A stretch of 64,000 nucleotides of DNA. Source: Blastopirellula marina. Its GTDB lineage: Bacteria; Planctomycetota; Planctomycetia; Pirellulales; Pirellulaceae. How positions within the stretch are numbered: position 1 is the stretch's first letter; each line of letters opens with the position of its first letter. The notes beneath the pieces were generated by a model. It was not told where the DNA came from, made no database searches, and was given only the letters and a program-made list of their open reading frames with translations. Where the stretch lies: positions 1-64,000 of the forward strand of contig NZ_PUHY01000005.1 of NCBI RefSeq assembly GCF_002967765.1, in the 5' to 3' direction. Shown in pieces: positions 1 to 7,746 of this stretch. The position numbers were made by a program, and so were the translations under genes.

Positions 1-521
1 CATTTCGGACTACTTTAATGTGACCAACTTGTCTAAGAGCTGGTCACTGAGATCCGTATCTTGTAACGATTCTAATACGCTGCTGTATCGCAACTCGTTG
101 CTTCACCCTCTCAGGAGAAGACTTGAGTCACAACCGGCAGACGTTTAGATTCTCTTTGAGAACGGTCATTACTCTTATCGGCACTGCCAAAGTAATTCAG
201 TCGAAACTGAACTCAAAGGCAACACATAATTGTAATAACCTTAACTCTATGAAATTGCATCGTTTTTAGGCGACAAAGCTTTGTTCGTTGCATTGCTCGT
301 CAAGCGACAAGCAACTCAATCAAACAGCACTTCGTCACACAAAATGCCATCTACCAACCAAATTGTCAAAGATCATTTCGACGCGGCCTAGAAGGCGTTG
401 TCTTATTCCGCTGAGCGGAATGAAAGAGAGTTCAATGAACTCCGTTTCATTGCGACCAGCGAAGTGTTTCCCAACTGGGAAGCGTCAAAGTTTACTCGGC
501 AAGTTTGCTTTGTAAAGGGCC
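1..521. other. Non-coding stretch left of the tRNA pair
   Basis: No credible coding region was found here on either strand. The only open frame over 60 codons (288-515) lacks a family signature and coding character. Because tRNA-Ile and tRNA-Ala on the minus strand usually sit between 16S and 23S rRNA genes, I looked for the conserved 5' start of 23S rRNA on the minus strand and did not see it. The stretch may be a long spacer or leader, or have no function. Confidence 0.5.
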
Positions 522-584
522 CCTCGAAAAACTTTCGAGAGATTTTTTCGAGGCCGATCTGACGTGGATCTGGTGGCCTCGAAA
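522..584 (-). terminator. Nested hairpins downstream of tRNA-Ala
   Basis: Two overlapping inverted repeats follow the 3' end of tRNA-Ala on the minus strand. Arms CCTCGAAAAA (522-531) and TTTTTCGAGG (544-553) form one hairpin; TTTCGAGGCC (546-555) and GGCCTCGAAA (575-584) form an alternative one. They could end the tRNA transcript or act as tRNA processing stems. The T-rich tail is not clean, so intrinsic termination is only likely. Confidence 0.4.
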
Positions 585-585
585 G

Positions 586-658
586 TGGAGCTGACAGGGA
601 TCGAACCTGCGACCCTCTGCTTGCAAAGCAGATGCTCTCCCAACTGAGCTACAGCCCC
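586..658 (-). tRNA. tRNA-Ala (anticodon TGC)
   Basis: The minus strand folds as a 73-nt cloverleaf. The seven-base acceptor stem contains the G3-U70 wobble pair that identifies alanine tRNAs, the anticodon loop reads TTTGCAA (anticodon TGC), and the T-loop is the standard GGTTCGATC type. The 3' CCA is not encoded. It lies 46 nt downstream of tRNA-Ile and is probably cotranscribed with it. Confidence 0.95.
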
Positions 659-704
659 TTTCATGGGATCGACTACTTTAGAATACGTTTCTGAAGTCGT
701 CTAG

Positions 705-778
705 TGGGCACACCAAGATTCGAACTTGGGACCTCGTCGTTATCAGCGACGCGCTCTAACCAACTGAGCTATGTGCCC
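705..778 (-). tRNA. tRNA-Ile (anticodon GAT)
   Basis: A 74-nt cloverleaf on the minus strand: acceptor stem GGGCACA/TGTGCCC, D-arm TAGCTCAGTTGGTTAGAGC, anticodon stem CGTCG/CGACG around CTGATAA (anticodon GAT), and T-loop GTTCGAATC. The Ile-Ala order is the one normally found in 16S-23S spacers, but no rRNA lies upstream: a protein gene starts about 300 bp away. Confidence 0.95.
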
Positions 779-813
779 CCTGTTGAAGCCATTGCCTCAA
801 CGGGAAGTAGCAA

Positions 814-841
814 ATTCTATCGACGCTTCACAATCTGTCAA
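814..841 (-). promoter_or_regulatory. Promoter of the tRNA-Ile/tRNA-Ala unit
   Basis: Reading the minus strand, a perfect -35 box TTGACA (841-836) is followed after 16 bp by TAGAAT (819-814), a good -10 box. Initiation would be about 30 nt before the tRNA-Ile 5' end at 778. This fits an independent sigma-70-type promoter for the pair rather than read-through from an rRNA operon. The rest of 779-1081 shows nothing recognisable. Confidence 0.65.
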
Positions 842-1081
842 ACGGGGGTTTGCCGAAAAGTGAAGGAACCCTCCGATTATCGACTACGTATCGAAGGAAT
901 TCCAGGATTTAGGACCCCAAATCGCACGGAAGGTTCGGGGGATTCACGGCAAATCGACCTCAAAAAACTGATGGTGAATTCATTTGCTGTTTTGTGGATA
1001 ATCCGTCGTAGCTATCGCAAGCAATGAACCAGTTGCTGTCACAAGCTTTTGCGACACTATTAGAAGACAAGGATGTGTGGA

Positions 1082-2989
1082 ATGAAGAGTCCTACGGCTC
1101 GATGGGCGATGGCCCTGGGGTTGGCGGCTTTCAGCGGAAGTGCGGCACTTGCAGCCGGGCCGACCGCCGAACAAGCCCTGCAATTACAACCCATCCAAGC
1201 AGATGTTGACTATCAACGCCCCGCCGCAGGGGAAATTGCTCAGTGCAAAATCGGCGCTGAAAAGATCGGAAACGCGACTGGCTGGGTCGTCAGCGGCCCC
1301 AACGGCGAGCGTTTACGAGTCTTTCTCGATACCAACGACGACAAGAAGGTCGATCAGTGGTCGTACTTTAAAGATGGCGTCGAGGTCTACCGCGACGTCG
1401 ATAGCGACTTCAATGGTAAAGCCGATCAGTATCGTTGGCTCGGTATGGCCGGAACCCGCTGGGGCGTGGATGTCGACGAAGATGGCAAGGTCGACGGCTG
1501 GAAGATGATTTCCGCCGAAGAGGTCTCGTCGGAACTGGTCGAAGCCGCCAAAACGGGCGATGTCGATCGCTTTATCTCCTTGATTCCTACGCAAGATGAA
1601 CTGAAATCGCTCGGTTTGACAGGGCAACGGGCCAAAGATATCGCCGACAAGGTTGCTAAAAGCGAGCAGGCGTTCACGGCTTGGGCGCGTACGCAGAAGG
1701 CCATTGATAACAGCACCAAATGGGTGCACTTTGGTGCGACCCGCCCTGGCGTTGTGCCAGCAGGGACGGACGGCGTAACGAAAGACCTGGTGGTTTACGA
1801 AAATGCAATCGCCATGCTCGAGACGGGCGGTCAACACGGCCAGATCGAACTCGGAACGTTGGTTCGTATCAACGACGCCTGGCGTTTGATTGGTGTTCCA
1901 AGTGGTGGTGCTGGGGCTTCGGAAGTCGCTGCCAATCCGCAAGGTTCGTTCTTTTCGGTCAGCTATAACGGTGGTCCCGCTGCTGCTTCGGGCAACATGG
2001 GCATCGGCGCCGAAATGCAAGAATTGCTAGATCAACTCGAAAAGCTCGATCAGCAGATGGCGCAAGCTACTTCGCCACAGCAGCGCGAACAAATCGCCAT
2101 GCAGCGATTGGAAGTCATTAAGAAGGTGATTGGTGCTGCCAACGATCCGGAAATGCGTGAGAACTGGATCAAGCAACTCGCCGATGCCCTGAGTGGTGGC
2201 ATTCAAACCGGCGAACTCACCAAAGGATTGGATCAACTTCAATCGTTGGCTGATCAGGTTGAAAAGCAGGCCCCCAAGACCGATCTCGCCGCGTATGTTC
2301 GCTTCCGCGAGATGAGTGCAGCTTACACGCAGCAATTCAACGATCCGAAAGCGGACTACGCCAAGATTCAAGATGCCTGGCTCGCCAAGCTGGAAGGCTT
2401 CATTGATGCCTACCCGAAAAGTGCTGACTCGGCCGAAGCGATGATGCAGTTGGCAATCGCGCACGAATTTGCCGGTGAGGAAGACGACGCTAAGAAGTGG
2501 TATGCCCGCATTCGCAGCGACTTCGAGGGAAGCACGCTCGGCGACAAGGCCAACGGTGCGATCCGCCGCCTGGATGCCGTGGGCAAGCCGTACGTCATTC
2601 GCGGAACCACGCTGGACGGCAAGAAGCTCGATTCGTCGGCCTTCAAGGGTAAGGCCGTGCTAATTCAGTACTGGGCGACCTGGTGTGAACCTTGCGTCGA
2701 GGACATGAAGGTGATTCGCGAACTTCAGGCCAAGTATGGTGCTCGCGGTTTTCAGCCGATCGGGGTCAGCCTTGATTCAGGCGAAGCAGAAGTTCGTCAG
2801 TTCCTGACGGCCAACCGCCTGCCTTGGCCGCAGTTGTATCAAGATGGCGGTCTCGATAGCCCATACGCCTTGGAGATGGGTGTGCTGACGTTGCCGACCA
2901 TGATTTTGATCGGTCCCGACGGTACGGTCATTAGCCGCGGCTTGCATATTTCGCAGCTCGATTCCGAACTCGGCAAGTTGATCAAATAG
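1082..2989 (+). CDS. Secreted TlpA/AhpC-type thioredoxin-fold protein
   Basis: A 635-residue exported protein. Starting at ATG 1082 gives a clean signal peptide (MKSPTARW, hydrophobic core, AALAAG), with AAGG 9 nt upstream; ATG 1073 would add three residues. Near residues 75-140 there are Asp-rich segments spaced like calcium-binding EF-hand or thrombospondin-3 loops. The middle is helical and Gln-rich (about 310-480), partly TPR-like. The C-terminus (about 500-635) is a TlpA/AhpC-TSA thioredoxin fold with active site W-C-E-P-C (Cys535, Cys538). It probably reduces or exchanges disulfides outside the cytoplasm. The substrate is unknown; the gene has its own terminator. Confidence 0.85.
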   Translation: MKSPTARWAMALGLAAFSGSAALAAGPTAEQALQLQPIQADVDYQRPAAGEIAQCKIGAEKIGNATGWVVSGPNGERLRVFLDTNDDKKVDQWSYFKDGVEVYRDVDSDFNGKADQYRWLGMAGTRWGVDVDEDGKVDGWKMISAEEVSSELVEAAKTGDVDRFISLIPTQDELKSLGLTGQRAKDIADKVAKSEQAFTAWARTQKAIDNSTKWVHFGATRPGVVPAGTDGVTKDLVVYENAIAMLETGGQHGQIELGTLVRINDAWRLIGVPSGGAGASEVAANPQGSFFSVSYNGGPAAASGNMGIGAEMQELLDQLEKLDQQMAQATSPQQREQIAMQRLEVIKKVIGAANDPEMRENWIKQLADALSGGIQTGELTKGLDQLQSLADQVEKQAPKTDLAAYVRFREMSAAYTQQFNDPKADYAKIQDAWLAKLEGFIDAYPKSADSAEAMMQLAIAHEFAGEEDDAKKWYARIRSDFEGSTLGDKANGAIRRLDAVGKPYVIRGTTLDGKKLDSSAFKGKAVLIQYWATWCEPCVEDMKVIRELQAKYGARGFQPIGVSLDSGEAEVRQFLTANRLPWPQLYQDGGLDSPYALEMGVLTLPTMILIGPDGTVISRGLHISQLDSELGKLIK

Positions 2990-3018
2990 TTTTGGTCGAT
3001 GGATGTCGATAATAACTT

Positions 3019-3055
3019 AAGGGGCACTTCTCGTGGTTCGAGATGTGCCCTTTTT
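3019..3055 (+). terminator. Rho-independent terminator after the TlpA-like gene
   Basis: AAGGGGCACTTCTCG (3019-3033) pairs imperfectly with CGAGATGTGCCCTTT (3039-3053) around a five-base loop, followed by T residues. It begins about 30 bp after the stop codon at 2989. Confidence 0.8.
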
Positions 3056-3154
3056 CGTTGAATGAAATGCCGAATTCCTCTGGTGAGATGAGGCCGACTT
3101 TAGTAAAACTTGGCCTCCTCGAAAGGAATTCGAAGAATACTTCCAAAGATTGGA

Positions 3155-3442
3155 ATGCAGATGTTTCCGTTTTACGTACCACTGCAGGTATGGTGGTTCG
3201 CCGCCCTTGTATACCTGTGTGCGATTGCCAGCGTCGCATGGGTCCGTTTTGCCCGCGACGTGCATAGCCAGCAGCTTGCTCAGGTCAGTTCGGTCGTCTG
3301 CTTTGTCGTGATGACGGTCCACCTGGTGCACGAAATCACCAGCGGCTCAGGCTTCTGGCTCGCCGGAGCGATCGTCTTCGTGGTGCTAGCCGTCCTGTGC
3401 GTCTTCGAACCGAAAACAACCCGCCCAACTCGGCATATCTAA
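3155..3442 (+). CDS. Small membrane protein of unknown function
   Basis: About 95 residues from ATG 3155 (MQMFPFYVPLQVW), with a weak TTGGA upstream; an in-frame TTG at 3110 would add 15 hydrophilic residues and looks less likely. There are three hydrophobic helices, roughly residues 8-27, 43-58 and 66-82, and a basic C-terminal tail (KTTRPTRHI). No family was recognised. It is alone between the TlpA-like gene and a repeat-rich gap, so its neighbours give no hint of its role. Confidence 0.6.
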   Translation: MQMFPFYVPLQVWWFAALVYLCAIASVAWVRFARDVHSQQLAQVSSVVCFVVMTVHLVHEITSGSGFWLAGAIVFVVLAVLCVFEPKTTRPTRHI

Positions 3443-3584
3443 GTTCGCCGAATCAACGGAATAAATGGCACACGACTTTCTTAAGCCCACGGTGTGCCAC
3501 CGGGCATCTGGCCCGTGCCGAAGCGGTTTTGATTTCGAATCGCCCACTGGTTCCAGGCTTTTGTCTGCTTTCCTCTCATTAGAC
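3443..3584. other. Gap with a GC-rich palindrome
   Basis: No gene. Around 3486-3526 a GC-rich segment with the core CCGGGCATCTGGCCCG can fold into a hairpin. I recall similar 'gtgtgccaccgg...gtgcc' sequences as dispersed repeats in planctomycete genomes, which makes it a probable interspersed repeat, but I cannot check copy number here. Confidence 0.35.
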
Positions 3585-3632
3585 GAAAAAAGAGTCCTGA
3601 CACCTTTTCTTCTCCGACACCTTTTCTTCTCT
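3585..3632 (-). repeat. TGTCAGGACTCTTT-type repeat end, copy R1
   Basis: Minus-strand copy of the interspersed repeat end, reading TGTCAGGACTCTTTTTT towards lower coordinates. Outside it, a 17-bp unit (GACACCTTTTCTTCTC plus one base) is repeated twice in tandem. No partner end facing it was seen to the left, so it is probably a solo end or relic. Confidence 0.65.
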
Positions 3633-3814
3633 AAACGCACAAGACGCCAACCGTACCGACAAATTCCCCAGAGTGAAATAGAAGTTGTGGGTAATTGAAA
3701 GGCTGGCCGGACGGTTACATTCAAACGATTCGTCCCCGAACATACCGTTAAAAAGCTGTGAGCACAGTACCATGCCCCCGTCCCGCTTTACTTGCCCAAC
3801 CGCCTACAGCAATT

Positions 3815-4588
3815 TCATTCTTCATCGTGGGAGTTCCTCTTTTTTTGGGGGGCTACGCTTTCTAGGTATTCGCGAATCTCTTTAAGATCGGGGCCGTTGG
3901 CAAGTTCAATTGCCAGCGCCCGGTTGCCTCCCATTTCCAGCAACTTTTTTACGTACTCTAGACGTCGACTGAGGATTGCCACTTCCATCGCGAGATCCAG
4001 ATCGCCCCATGTTGCCTTCACGTCCATCAGCTTCTTAAATAGTTCGAAGTTGTCGACGCGGATGGCTTGGCTAAATAACGACAGCTCCTCGGACGGAACC
4101 ACCTCGCCGCCAGATTCGATGTATTGCCGAACCGACTCCCAGGGCTGTTGCGCGATGGCTTCCAAGAAGGGAGGTGGCGGCTCCGGAGGCTGTGACAAGC
4201 TTTGTTCAAACGATGCCCAGCTATCCGCGCAAACCCGATCAGGTTCGCACGTGGAGACCAGAATCAGCCTGGGAGTCTTCCCGATTTCGAGACAGACGAA
4301 TTCTTCGCCTGAGGTCATGGCAATAGGCAAGAGATGATCATCCTTCCGATATTCATTCACATCATCAAAGAATTCTTTCAGGCCGCCTTCGTCTCGTAGC
4401 TGGAGAAACAACAACAAGGGATAGGTAAGTAGCGTCGAGTAGACTTCAGGCATGCAGGCGCCACCGTTTTGAGCGAGCAGAAACTCCTTATACTCGCTGC
4501 AAATGGGGCCACCCACATAGCTTTCCAGATCGGCAAGAGCTTGCTGATCAATGGGAGGGCCCACCGCCGATAATTGAATATCCTTCAT
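3815..4588 (-). CDS. SMI1/KNR4 (SUKH) family protein with helical-repeat tail
   Basis: 257 residues. The N-terminal part (about 1-135) has the SUKH pattern: an acidic/aromatic lead, then EYKEFLLAQNGGACMPE and later ITVSTCEP-like strands. From about 140 to 250 it is helical with ankyrin-like spacing (LFSQAIRVDNFELFKKLMD; AILSRRLEYVKKLLEMGGN). SUKH proteins in bacteria are commonly immunity proteins against polymorphic nuclease and other toxins; ankyrin-type repeats also act as immunity modules. No toxin gene is adjacent, so an orphan immunity role is inferred. The gene lies in a repeat-rich accessory region. Confidence 0.7.
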   Translation of the reverse strand: MKDIQLSAVGPPIDQQALADLESYVGGPICSEYKEFLLAQNGGACMPEVYSTLLTYPLLLFLQLRDEGGLKEFFDDVNEYRKDDHLLPIAMTSGEEFVCLEIGKTPRLILVSTCEPDRVCADSWASFEQSLSQPPEPPPPFLEAIAQQPWESVRQYIESGGEVVPSEELSLFSQAIRVDNFELFKKLMDVKATWGDLDLAMEVAILSRRLEYVKKLLEMGGNRALAIELANGPDLKEIREYLESVAPQKKRNSHDEE

Positions 4589-4688
4589 TACTTTGCCGAA
4601 TTACCTTTCAGGGCTATTTGAATCAAGTACGTCTTCAATCGATTTATGCGGAGTCGGTTCATTGAATATTCAGGCTCTTTTGTCTTAT

Positions 4689-4898
4689 CTAACGGACGCC
4701 TTCCGGCCAATCACCTTGCTTCTTTAGTTCTTCTATAATCGAATTACGGTTTTGTTCATCCATCCCCTTTTCAGCTTCATCCCTTTCCTTCTGGCCCTCT
4801 GCCAAAACCTCTTTCGGATGATCACGAAGATACCTGACCGCTTCAAAAGCATCCTCAAAGAAGGGGTCAAACCAACGCGCGACATCAATCCCTGCAGG
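4689..4898 (-). pseudogene. C-terminal remnant of an unknown gene cut by a repeat
   Basis: The minus-strand frame ends with a coherent acidic/helical segment of about 65 residues (from GIDVARWFDPFFEDAF to GDWPEGVR). Upstream the same frame runs into repeat R2 and only yields repeat-derived residues (LFLHLTLFLHP). The real 5' end therefore appears to be lost or displaced by the repeat, leaving a C-terminal piece. The open frame formally continues to 5018, overlapping the next gene, but that part is not credible. Family unknown. Confidence 0.5.
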
Positions 4899-4951
4899 AT
4901 GAAGAAAAAGTGTCAGATGAAGAAAAAGTGTCAGGACTCTTTTTCCTCCGC
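4899..4951 (+). repeat. TGTCAGGACTCTTT-type repeat end, copy R2
   Basis: An 18-bp unit GATGAAGAAAAAGTGTCA occurs twice in tandem and continues into GGACTCTTTTTCCTCCGC. It is a plus-oriented copy of the same end found at 3585, 5700, 5932, 6728 and 8056. It interrupts the coding remnant on the minus strand. Confidence 0.65.
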
Positions 4952-5009
4952 TCAAAGAGCAACAGTTGGCTGAAACAATTAAGAAACTGTTACGTGATTT
5001 AGGTTTGCT

Positions 5010-5672
5010 ATGAAGCAAGAGTTGGAAGAGCTGCTCCTAAACATGCTCAAGGCATTGCCGATAAAAGATGATGATGTTGGCACCAAAGCCAATCTCCTAA
5101 AATCGATTTGCTATGGCAATTCAATAGAGAAACTGCGTCCACTGTTATCTGATCCAGATCGAAATGTCCGAACGGCAGGCGCTCTGATACTTTCCAGGTC
5201 GGGGCAATCTTGCAGCTTCGTGAAGGAAGCAATGACTCTTATGCGTGATGCATCCCCTTGGACAAGGTTATATGCATCGGACGTCATGTTTCGGTGTGCC
5301 TCTCAGGATCGGCCGGAATACTTCGGTTATCTGGCATGCATGTTAGAGGATCAAGACTTATTTATCCGATCGCGTGCAATTGGGTATACCTGCCTAGCGA
5401 ATGTGAATATGATTCGCATGGCGCTCGACTTTGACCAGTTTCCGGAGTCCACGAAAGGTACTCACAAAACATGCTTAAAACATCTAATTGTTCTGGACCG
5501 GTTAGAAGTTATCAAAATGCTCAATAGCAAGGACGCACTTGAGGTTCGATATGGCGTTGCTGGAGCTGCAAAAATGCGGAAAATTGCTCCTGAATTGGAA
5601 CGATTAGCTCGTACCTTGACGCAAAAGGAGGTCGTAAACTTCTTCTATGTCGACGACGGTGGCTTGAGATAG
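5010..5672 (+). CDS. HEAT-repeat-like protein of unknown function
   Basis: 220 residues from ATG 5010, no signal peptide. Successive amphipathic helices with the degenerate HEAT pattern are visible (LRPLLSDPDRNVRTAGALIL, then LMRDASPWTRLYASDVMF, then MLEDQDLFIRSRAIGYT, then MLNSKDALEVRYGVAGA), fitting a small cytoplasmic alpha-solenoid. Its size and place among other immunity-like genes suggest an immunity or adaptor role, but no catalytic signature is present. AT content is higher than in the core genes, and the gene is flanked by repeats R2 and R3, consistent with acquired DNA. Confidence 0.65.
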   Translation: MKQELEELLLNMLKALPIKDDDVGTKANLLKSICYGNSIEKLRPLLSDPDRNVRTAGALILSRSGQSCSFVKEAMTLMRDASPWTRLYASDVMFRCASQDRPEYFGYLACMLEDQDLFIRSRAIGYTCLANVNMIRMALDFDQFPESTKGTHKTCLKHLIVLDRLEVIKMLNSKDALEVRYGVAGAAKMRKIAPELERLARTLTQKEVVNFFYVDDGGLR

Positions 5673-5699
5673 TTAATGAGATAAAGGCAGGGCCGAGCA

Positions 5700-5732
5700 A
5701 GAAAAGGTGTCAGGACTCTTTTTTTCTCCGCC
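5700..5732 (+). repeat. TGTCAGGACTCTTT-type repeat end, copy R3
   Basis: Plus-oriented copy: GAAAAGG, then TGTCAGGACTC, then a T-rich tract and CTCCGCC. It lies about 20 bp before the transposase remnant and faces the inverted copy R4 on the other side of it. Confidence 0.7.
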
Positions 5733-5749
5733 GATACACTGGCCGCTAA

Positions 5750-5911
5750 CTTGAACAGTGGGAATGCGTGCTGCGAACGATCGCCAAGTTAACGGTAGGC
5801 AACCGCCCCAATCGCAAAGAACCCCGCCAGATCAAAGGCCGCCCGAAACCGTACAAGCTCCTGCAGTCAGCCCGAAAGTCAATCAAAACCCGGGAGGCTA
5901 CAATGAGTTAG
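5750..5911 (+). pseudogene. C-terminal remnant of an IS4-type transposase
   Basis: The frame containing GTG 5768 encodes about 50 residues ending at TAG 5909-5911. It reads VLRTIAKLTVGNRPNRKEPR and continues IKGRPKPYKLLQ, the basic C-terminal tail typical of DDE transposases of the IS4 family (pattern VGNRPNRxEPRxxKxRPKPY). An in-frame TAA at 5747 precedes it, and the catalytic DDE core is missing, so this is a dead fragment. It is bracketed by facing repeat ends R3 and R4, suggesting that R4 is the original right end of the insertion sequence. Confidence 0.75.
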
Positions 5912-5931
5912 AGATTAAACTCGTGCCATTC

Positions 5932-5976
5932 AGTCCTGACACGCTTTCTTTCCCGTGGCACGCTTTCTTTTCCGGC
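5932..5976 (-). repeat. TGTCAGGACT-type repeat end, copy R4, next to the transposase relic
   Basis: Inverted copy: on the minus strand GCGTGTCAGGACTGAATGG reads into the transposase relic, starting some 20-30 bp after its stop codon. That is where the right terminal inverted repeat of an IS4-family element is expected. A tandem-like duplication (CACGCTTTCTTTCCCGTGGCACGCTTTC pattern, in two units) lies outside it. Confidence 0.65.
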
Positions 5977-6064
5977 AATGTTATGATTCTCTGGTGGGCT
6001 TGAGTTTTCTCCAGAGCCTCCCCGTCCCGTTTTATTCCCGATACCCCATCCAGAGGAACGCCGT

Positions 6065-6712
6065 ATGTTGACAGAATCGGATTTTCACGGCGACCGTAAC
6101 AAAACCATGTGGGAACCGCTCCCGCGCAGCCAATGTCCTCGACTTGCATCGGCCGGGGCGACGTTCGCAGGCTTCTTGATGGTTGGCCTGCTCTTCGGCG
6201 GGCTGATTTTGTCGGTAGTCCTCTGCGCGGTGGTGCTGGGCCGCCCAGCCCCCTTGTTCAAAGATCCGGTTTGGTGGGTGATGGCCCCCTTGATGACCTT
6301 GGGACCGCCGATTCTTTTAGAGTGGTACTTGAGTAAGCGACACCGCGGCAAGCGACTGTCGATAGATCAAGAGGAGGTTTGTTTTGGTAGCTCCAGCGTC
6401 AGACTGACCGATTTAAAGAGTATTTCAACGGGACAGTTTCAAGGTTTCATGGAACGCAACTTTTCGACCCTAGAGAAGGCGGCCGTCATCGCTGCAAACC
6501 CGATAACGGCCTCGCATAAAATCAAAGGGGCCCAAGCTGGCAGACAAAAACTACGAGACTGCAGCCTGACCCTGACCAAACAGGATGGCAAACAGATCCA
6601 CTGGATCGGCGCACTGGCCTACTTCCAGGAAGAAGACCTCAAAGCCTTCTTTCAAACGCTGCTGGAGCGAAAGCCTGATCTCGAGCTGCAGACAAAACCA
6701 AGCGACGCTTGA
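6065..6712 (+). CDS. Two-helix membrane protein of unknown function
   Basis: 215 residues from ATG 6065, preceded by GAGG about 9 nt upstream. After a hydrophilic N-terminus of about 28 residues there are two transmembrane helices (about 30-57 and 70-88), then an approximately 120-residue soluble domain rich in beta strands. The architecture (two helices, then a PH-like 'RLSIDQEEVCFGSSSVRLTDL' domain) resembles bacterial PH-domain or YdbT-like membrane proteins, but the match is by eye only. The gene is alone between repeat copies R4 and R5. Confidence 0.6.
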   Translation: MLTESDFHGDRNKTMWEPLPRSQCPRLASAGATFAGFLMVGLLFGGLILSVVLCAVVLGRPAPLFKDPVWWVMAPLMTLGPPILLEWYLSKRHRGKRLSIDQEEVCFGSSSVRLTDLKSISTGQFQGFMERNFSTLEKAAVIAANPITASHKIKGAQAGRQKLRDCSLTLTKQDGKQIHWIGALAYFQEEDLKAFFQTLLERKPDLELQTKPSDA

Positions 6713-6727
6713 TGACCTCAGGCCCGA

Positions 6728-6806
6728 ATGGGAAAGAAAAGGGGGCAGGACTGAATGGGAGGAAGAAAAGGTGCCATTCGTGTCAGGGCTCTTTTTTCTC
6801 CGCCTT
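6728..6806 (+). repeat. TGTCAGG-type repeat end, copy R5, left border of the azoR/hxlR cassette
   Basis: Two related units lie in tandem (GAATGGGAAAGAAAAGG-like and GGAAGAAAAGG). The second leads into GCCATTCGTGTCAGGGCTCTTT at 6773-6794. The reverse complement of that 22-mer occurs at 8103-8124 with one mismatch. The two copies face each other across the azoR/hxlR pair. Confidence 0.75.
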
Positions 6807-6918
6807 AGGCAGCCAGAAATGATTGCCCCTTTGGGCTTACTCCTTATGCGTCGATTGTCGTTCCGGAGTTTGCCGGCTGGACGCACCACCCCCTGCCCTT
6901 TTTTTCTTTCCCTCGCAC

Positions 6919-7563
6919 CTAGCAAGTCGAGGTTTCTTGGACAGCGATTTGCTGGGCTCTCTGCAAGGCGTTTTGCAGGGAGTCTTGTAGTGCCTGTCCG
7001 CCCCATTCGTCATTTTCAGCCGCGATGATCTCGATGTCGGTAATGCCGATGAAACCGAAGACGGTGCGTAAATGAGGATCGAGATGGTTCATTGATTCGT
7101 TCGGCCCGCCTGCTTCGTAGCCGCCGTCTCCTCTTGAGATCAAAGCAATCATTCGCTTGCCCTTTACAAGGGGCGTGTAGGGAGACTCAGGCAAGTTCGG
7201 ATCAAAGGCAAACGTGCGGCCAATCCTAACGATTTGGTCAACGTAGGCTTTAAAGCCGCTAGGCATGCCGAAATTGTAAAAGGGGATTCCGGCCACAATC
7301 AGGTCTGCTTTCAGGAGTTCGTCGATCAATTCATCGCTTATTCGTAATGCCGTTTGCATCGTTTCTGTCCTCTCGTTCGGAGGTGTGAACGCGGCTGCGA
7401 TCCACTCTTCGGTGACATGCGGCAGCGGATCGGCTCCTAGATCTCGACGGGCGATCGTGTCATGCGGGTTACGTATCTGCCACTCATTGACGAACGAGGA
7501 TGAAAGTTGCCGCGTGTGAGATCGGGCTCGGCGTGGGCTTGAATCAATGTGCAATAGTTGCAT
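6919..7563 (-). CDS. azoR: FMN-dependent NADH-azoreductase / NAD(P)H oxidoreductase
   Basis: 214 residues with a flavodoxin-like fold. The start MQLLHIDSSPRRARSHTRQLS matches the phosphate-binding first loop of AzoR/MdaB-type enzymes. PFYNFGMPSGFKAYVDQIVR (about 107-126) is the conserved FMN/dimer segment, and later SRGDGGYEAG and VFGFIGITDIEII are typical. Family members reduce quinones, azo compounds and nitroaromatics with NAD(P)H using FMN, and protect against electrophile stress. It is divergent from an HxlR regulator, the usual arrangement for regulation by quinones or aldehydes. The pair is enclosed by facing repeat ends R5 and R6. Confidence 0.9.
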   Translation of the reverse strand: MQLLHIDSSPRRARSHTRQLSSSFVNEWQIRNPHDTIARRDLGADPLPHVTEEWIAAAFTPPNERTETMQTALRISDELIDELLKADLIVAGIPFYNFGMPSGFKAYVDQIVRIGRTFAFDPNLPESPYTPLVKGKRMIALISRGDGGYEAGGPNESMNHLDPHLRTVFGFIGITDIEIIAAENDEWGGQALQDSLQNALQRAQQIAVQETSTC

Positions 7564-7746
7564 CGGTGAACCTCCAGCGTGAGTGTTGGTTGATGCCTGC
7601 TCCCGTAATCCACCATGGAAACGGGCCGATTCGTGACGCAGACCTCAATCGTCTGCTTCCATACTCCGCCGCTGGTCGTGGTCGAACAAGCGGGAACAAA
7701 TTTGTGGGGTACTTACTTTCAGGGCCGACTGTGCGAACATAAGGCA

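Noticed and set aside
288-515. 75-codon plus-strand frame left of the tRNAs
   Set aside because: No RBS, no family pattern, composition like non-coding spacer.
1-585. Possible 23S rRNA downstream of tRNA-Ala
   Set aside because: Conserved 23S 5' sequence not found on the minus strand.
704-1027. 107-codon plus-strand frame
   Set aside because: Runs antisense through tRNA-Ile; a typical artefact (GTPRFELGTSSLS) of translating a tRNA.
1313-2020. 235-codon minus-strand frame
   Set aside because: Shadow of the TlpA-like gene; no start signal and no homology pattern.
4899-4951. Tandem units at R2 as a CRISPR-like array
   Set aside because: Only two adjacent 18-bp units without spacers; the same unit is part of a transposon-like end elsewhere.
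5758-6003. 81-codon plus-strand frame
   Set aside because: Covers the transposase relic in the wrong frame; the meaningful frame is that of GTG 5768.
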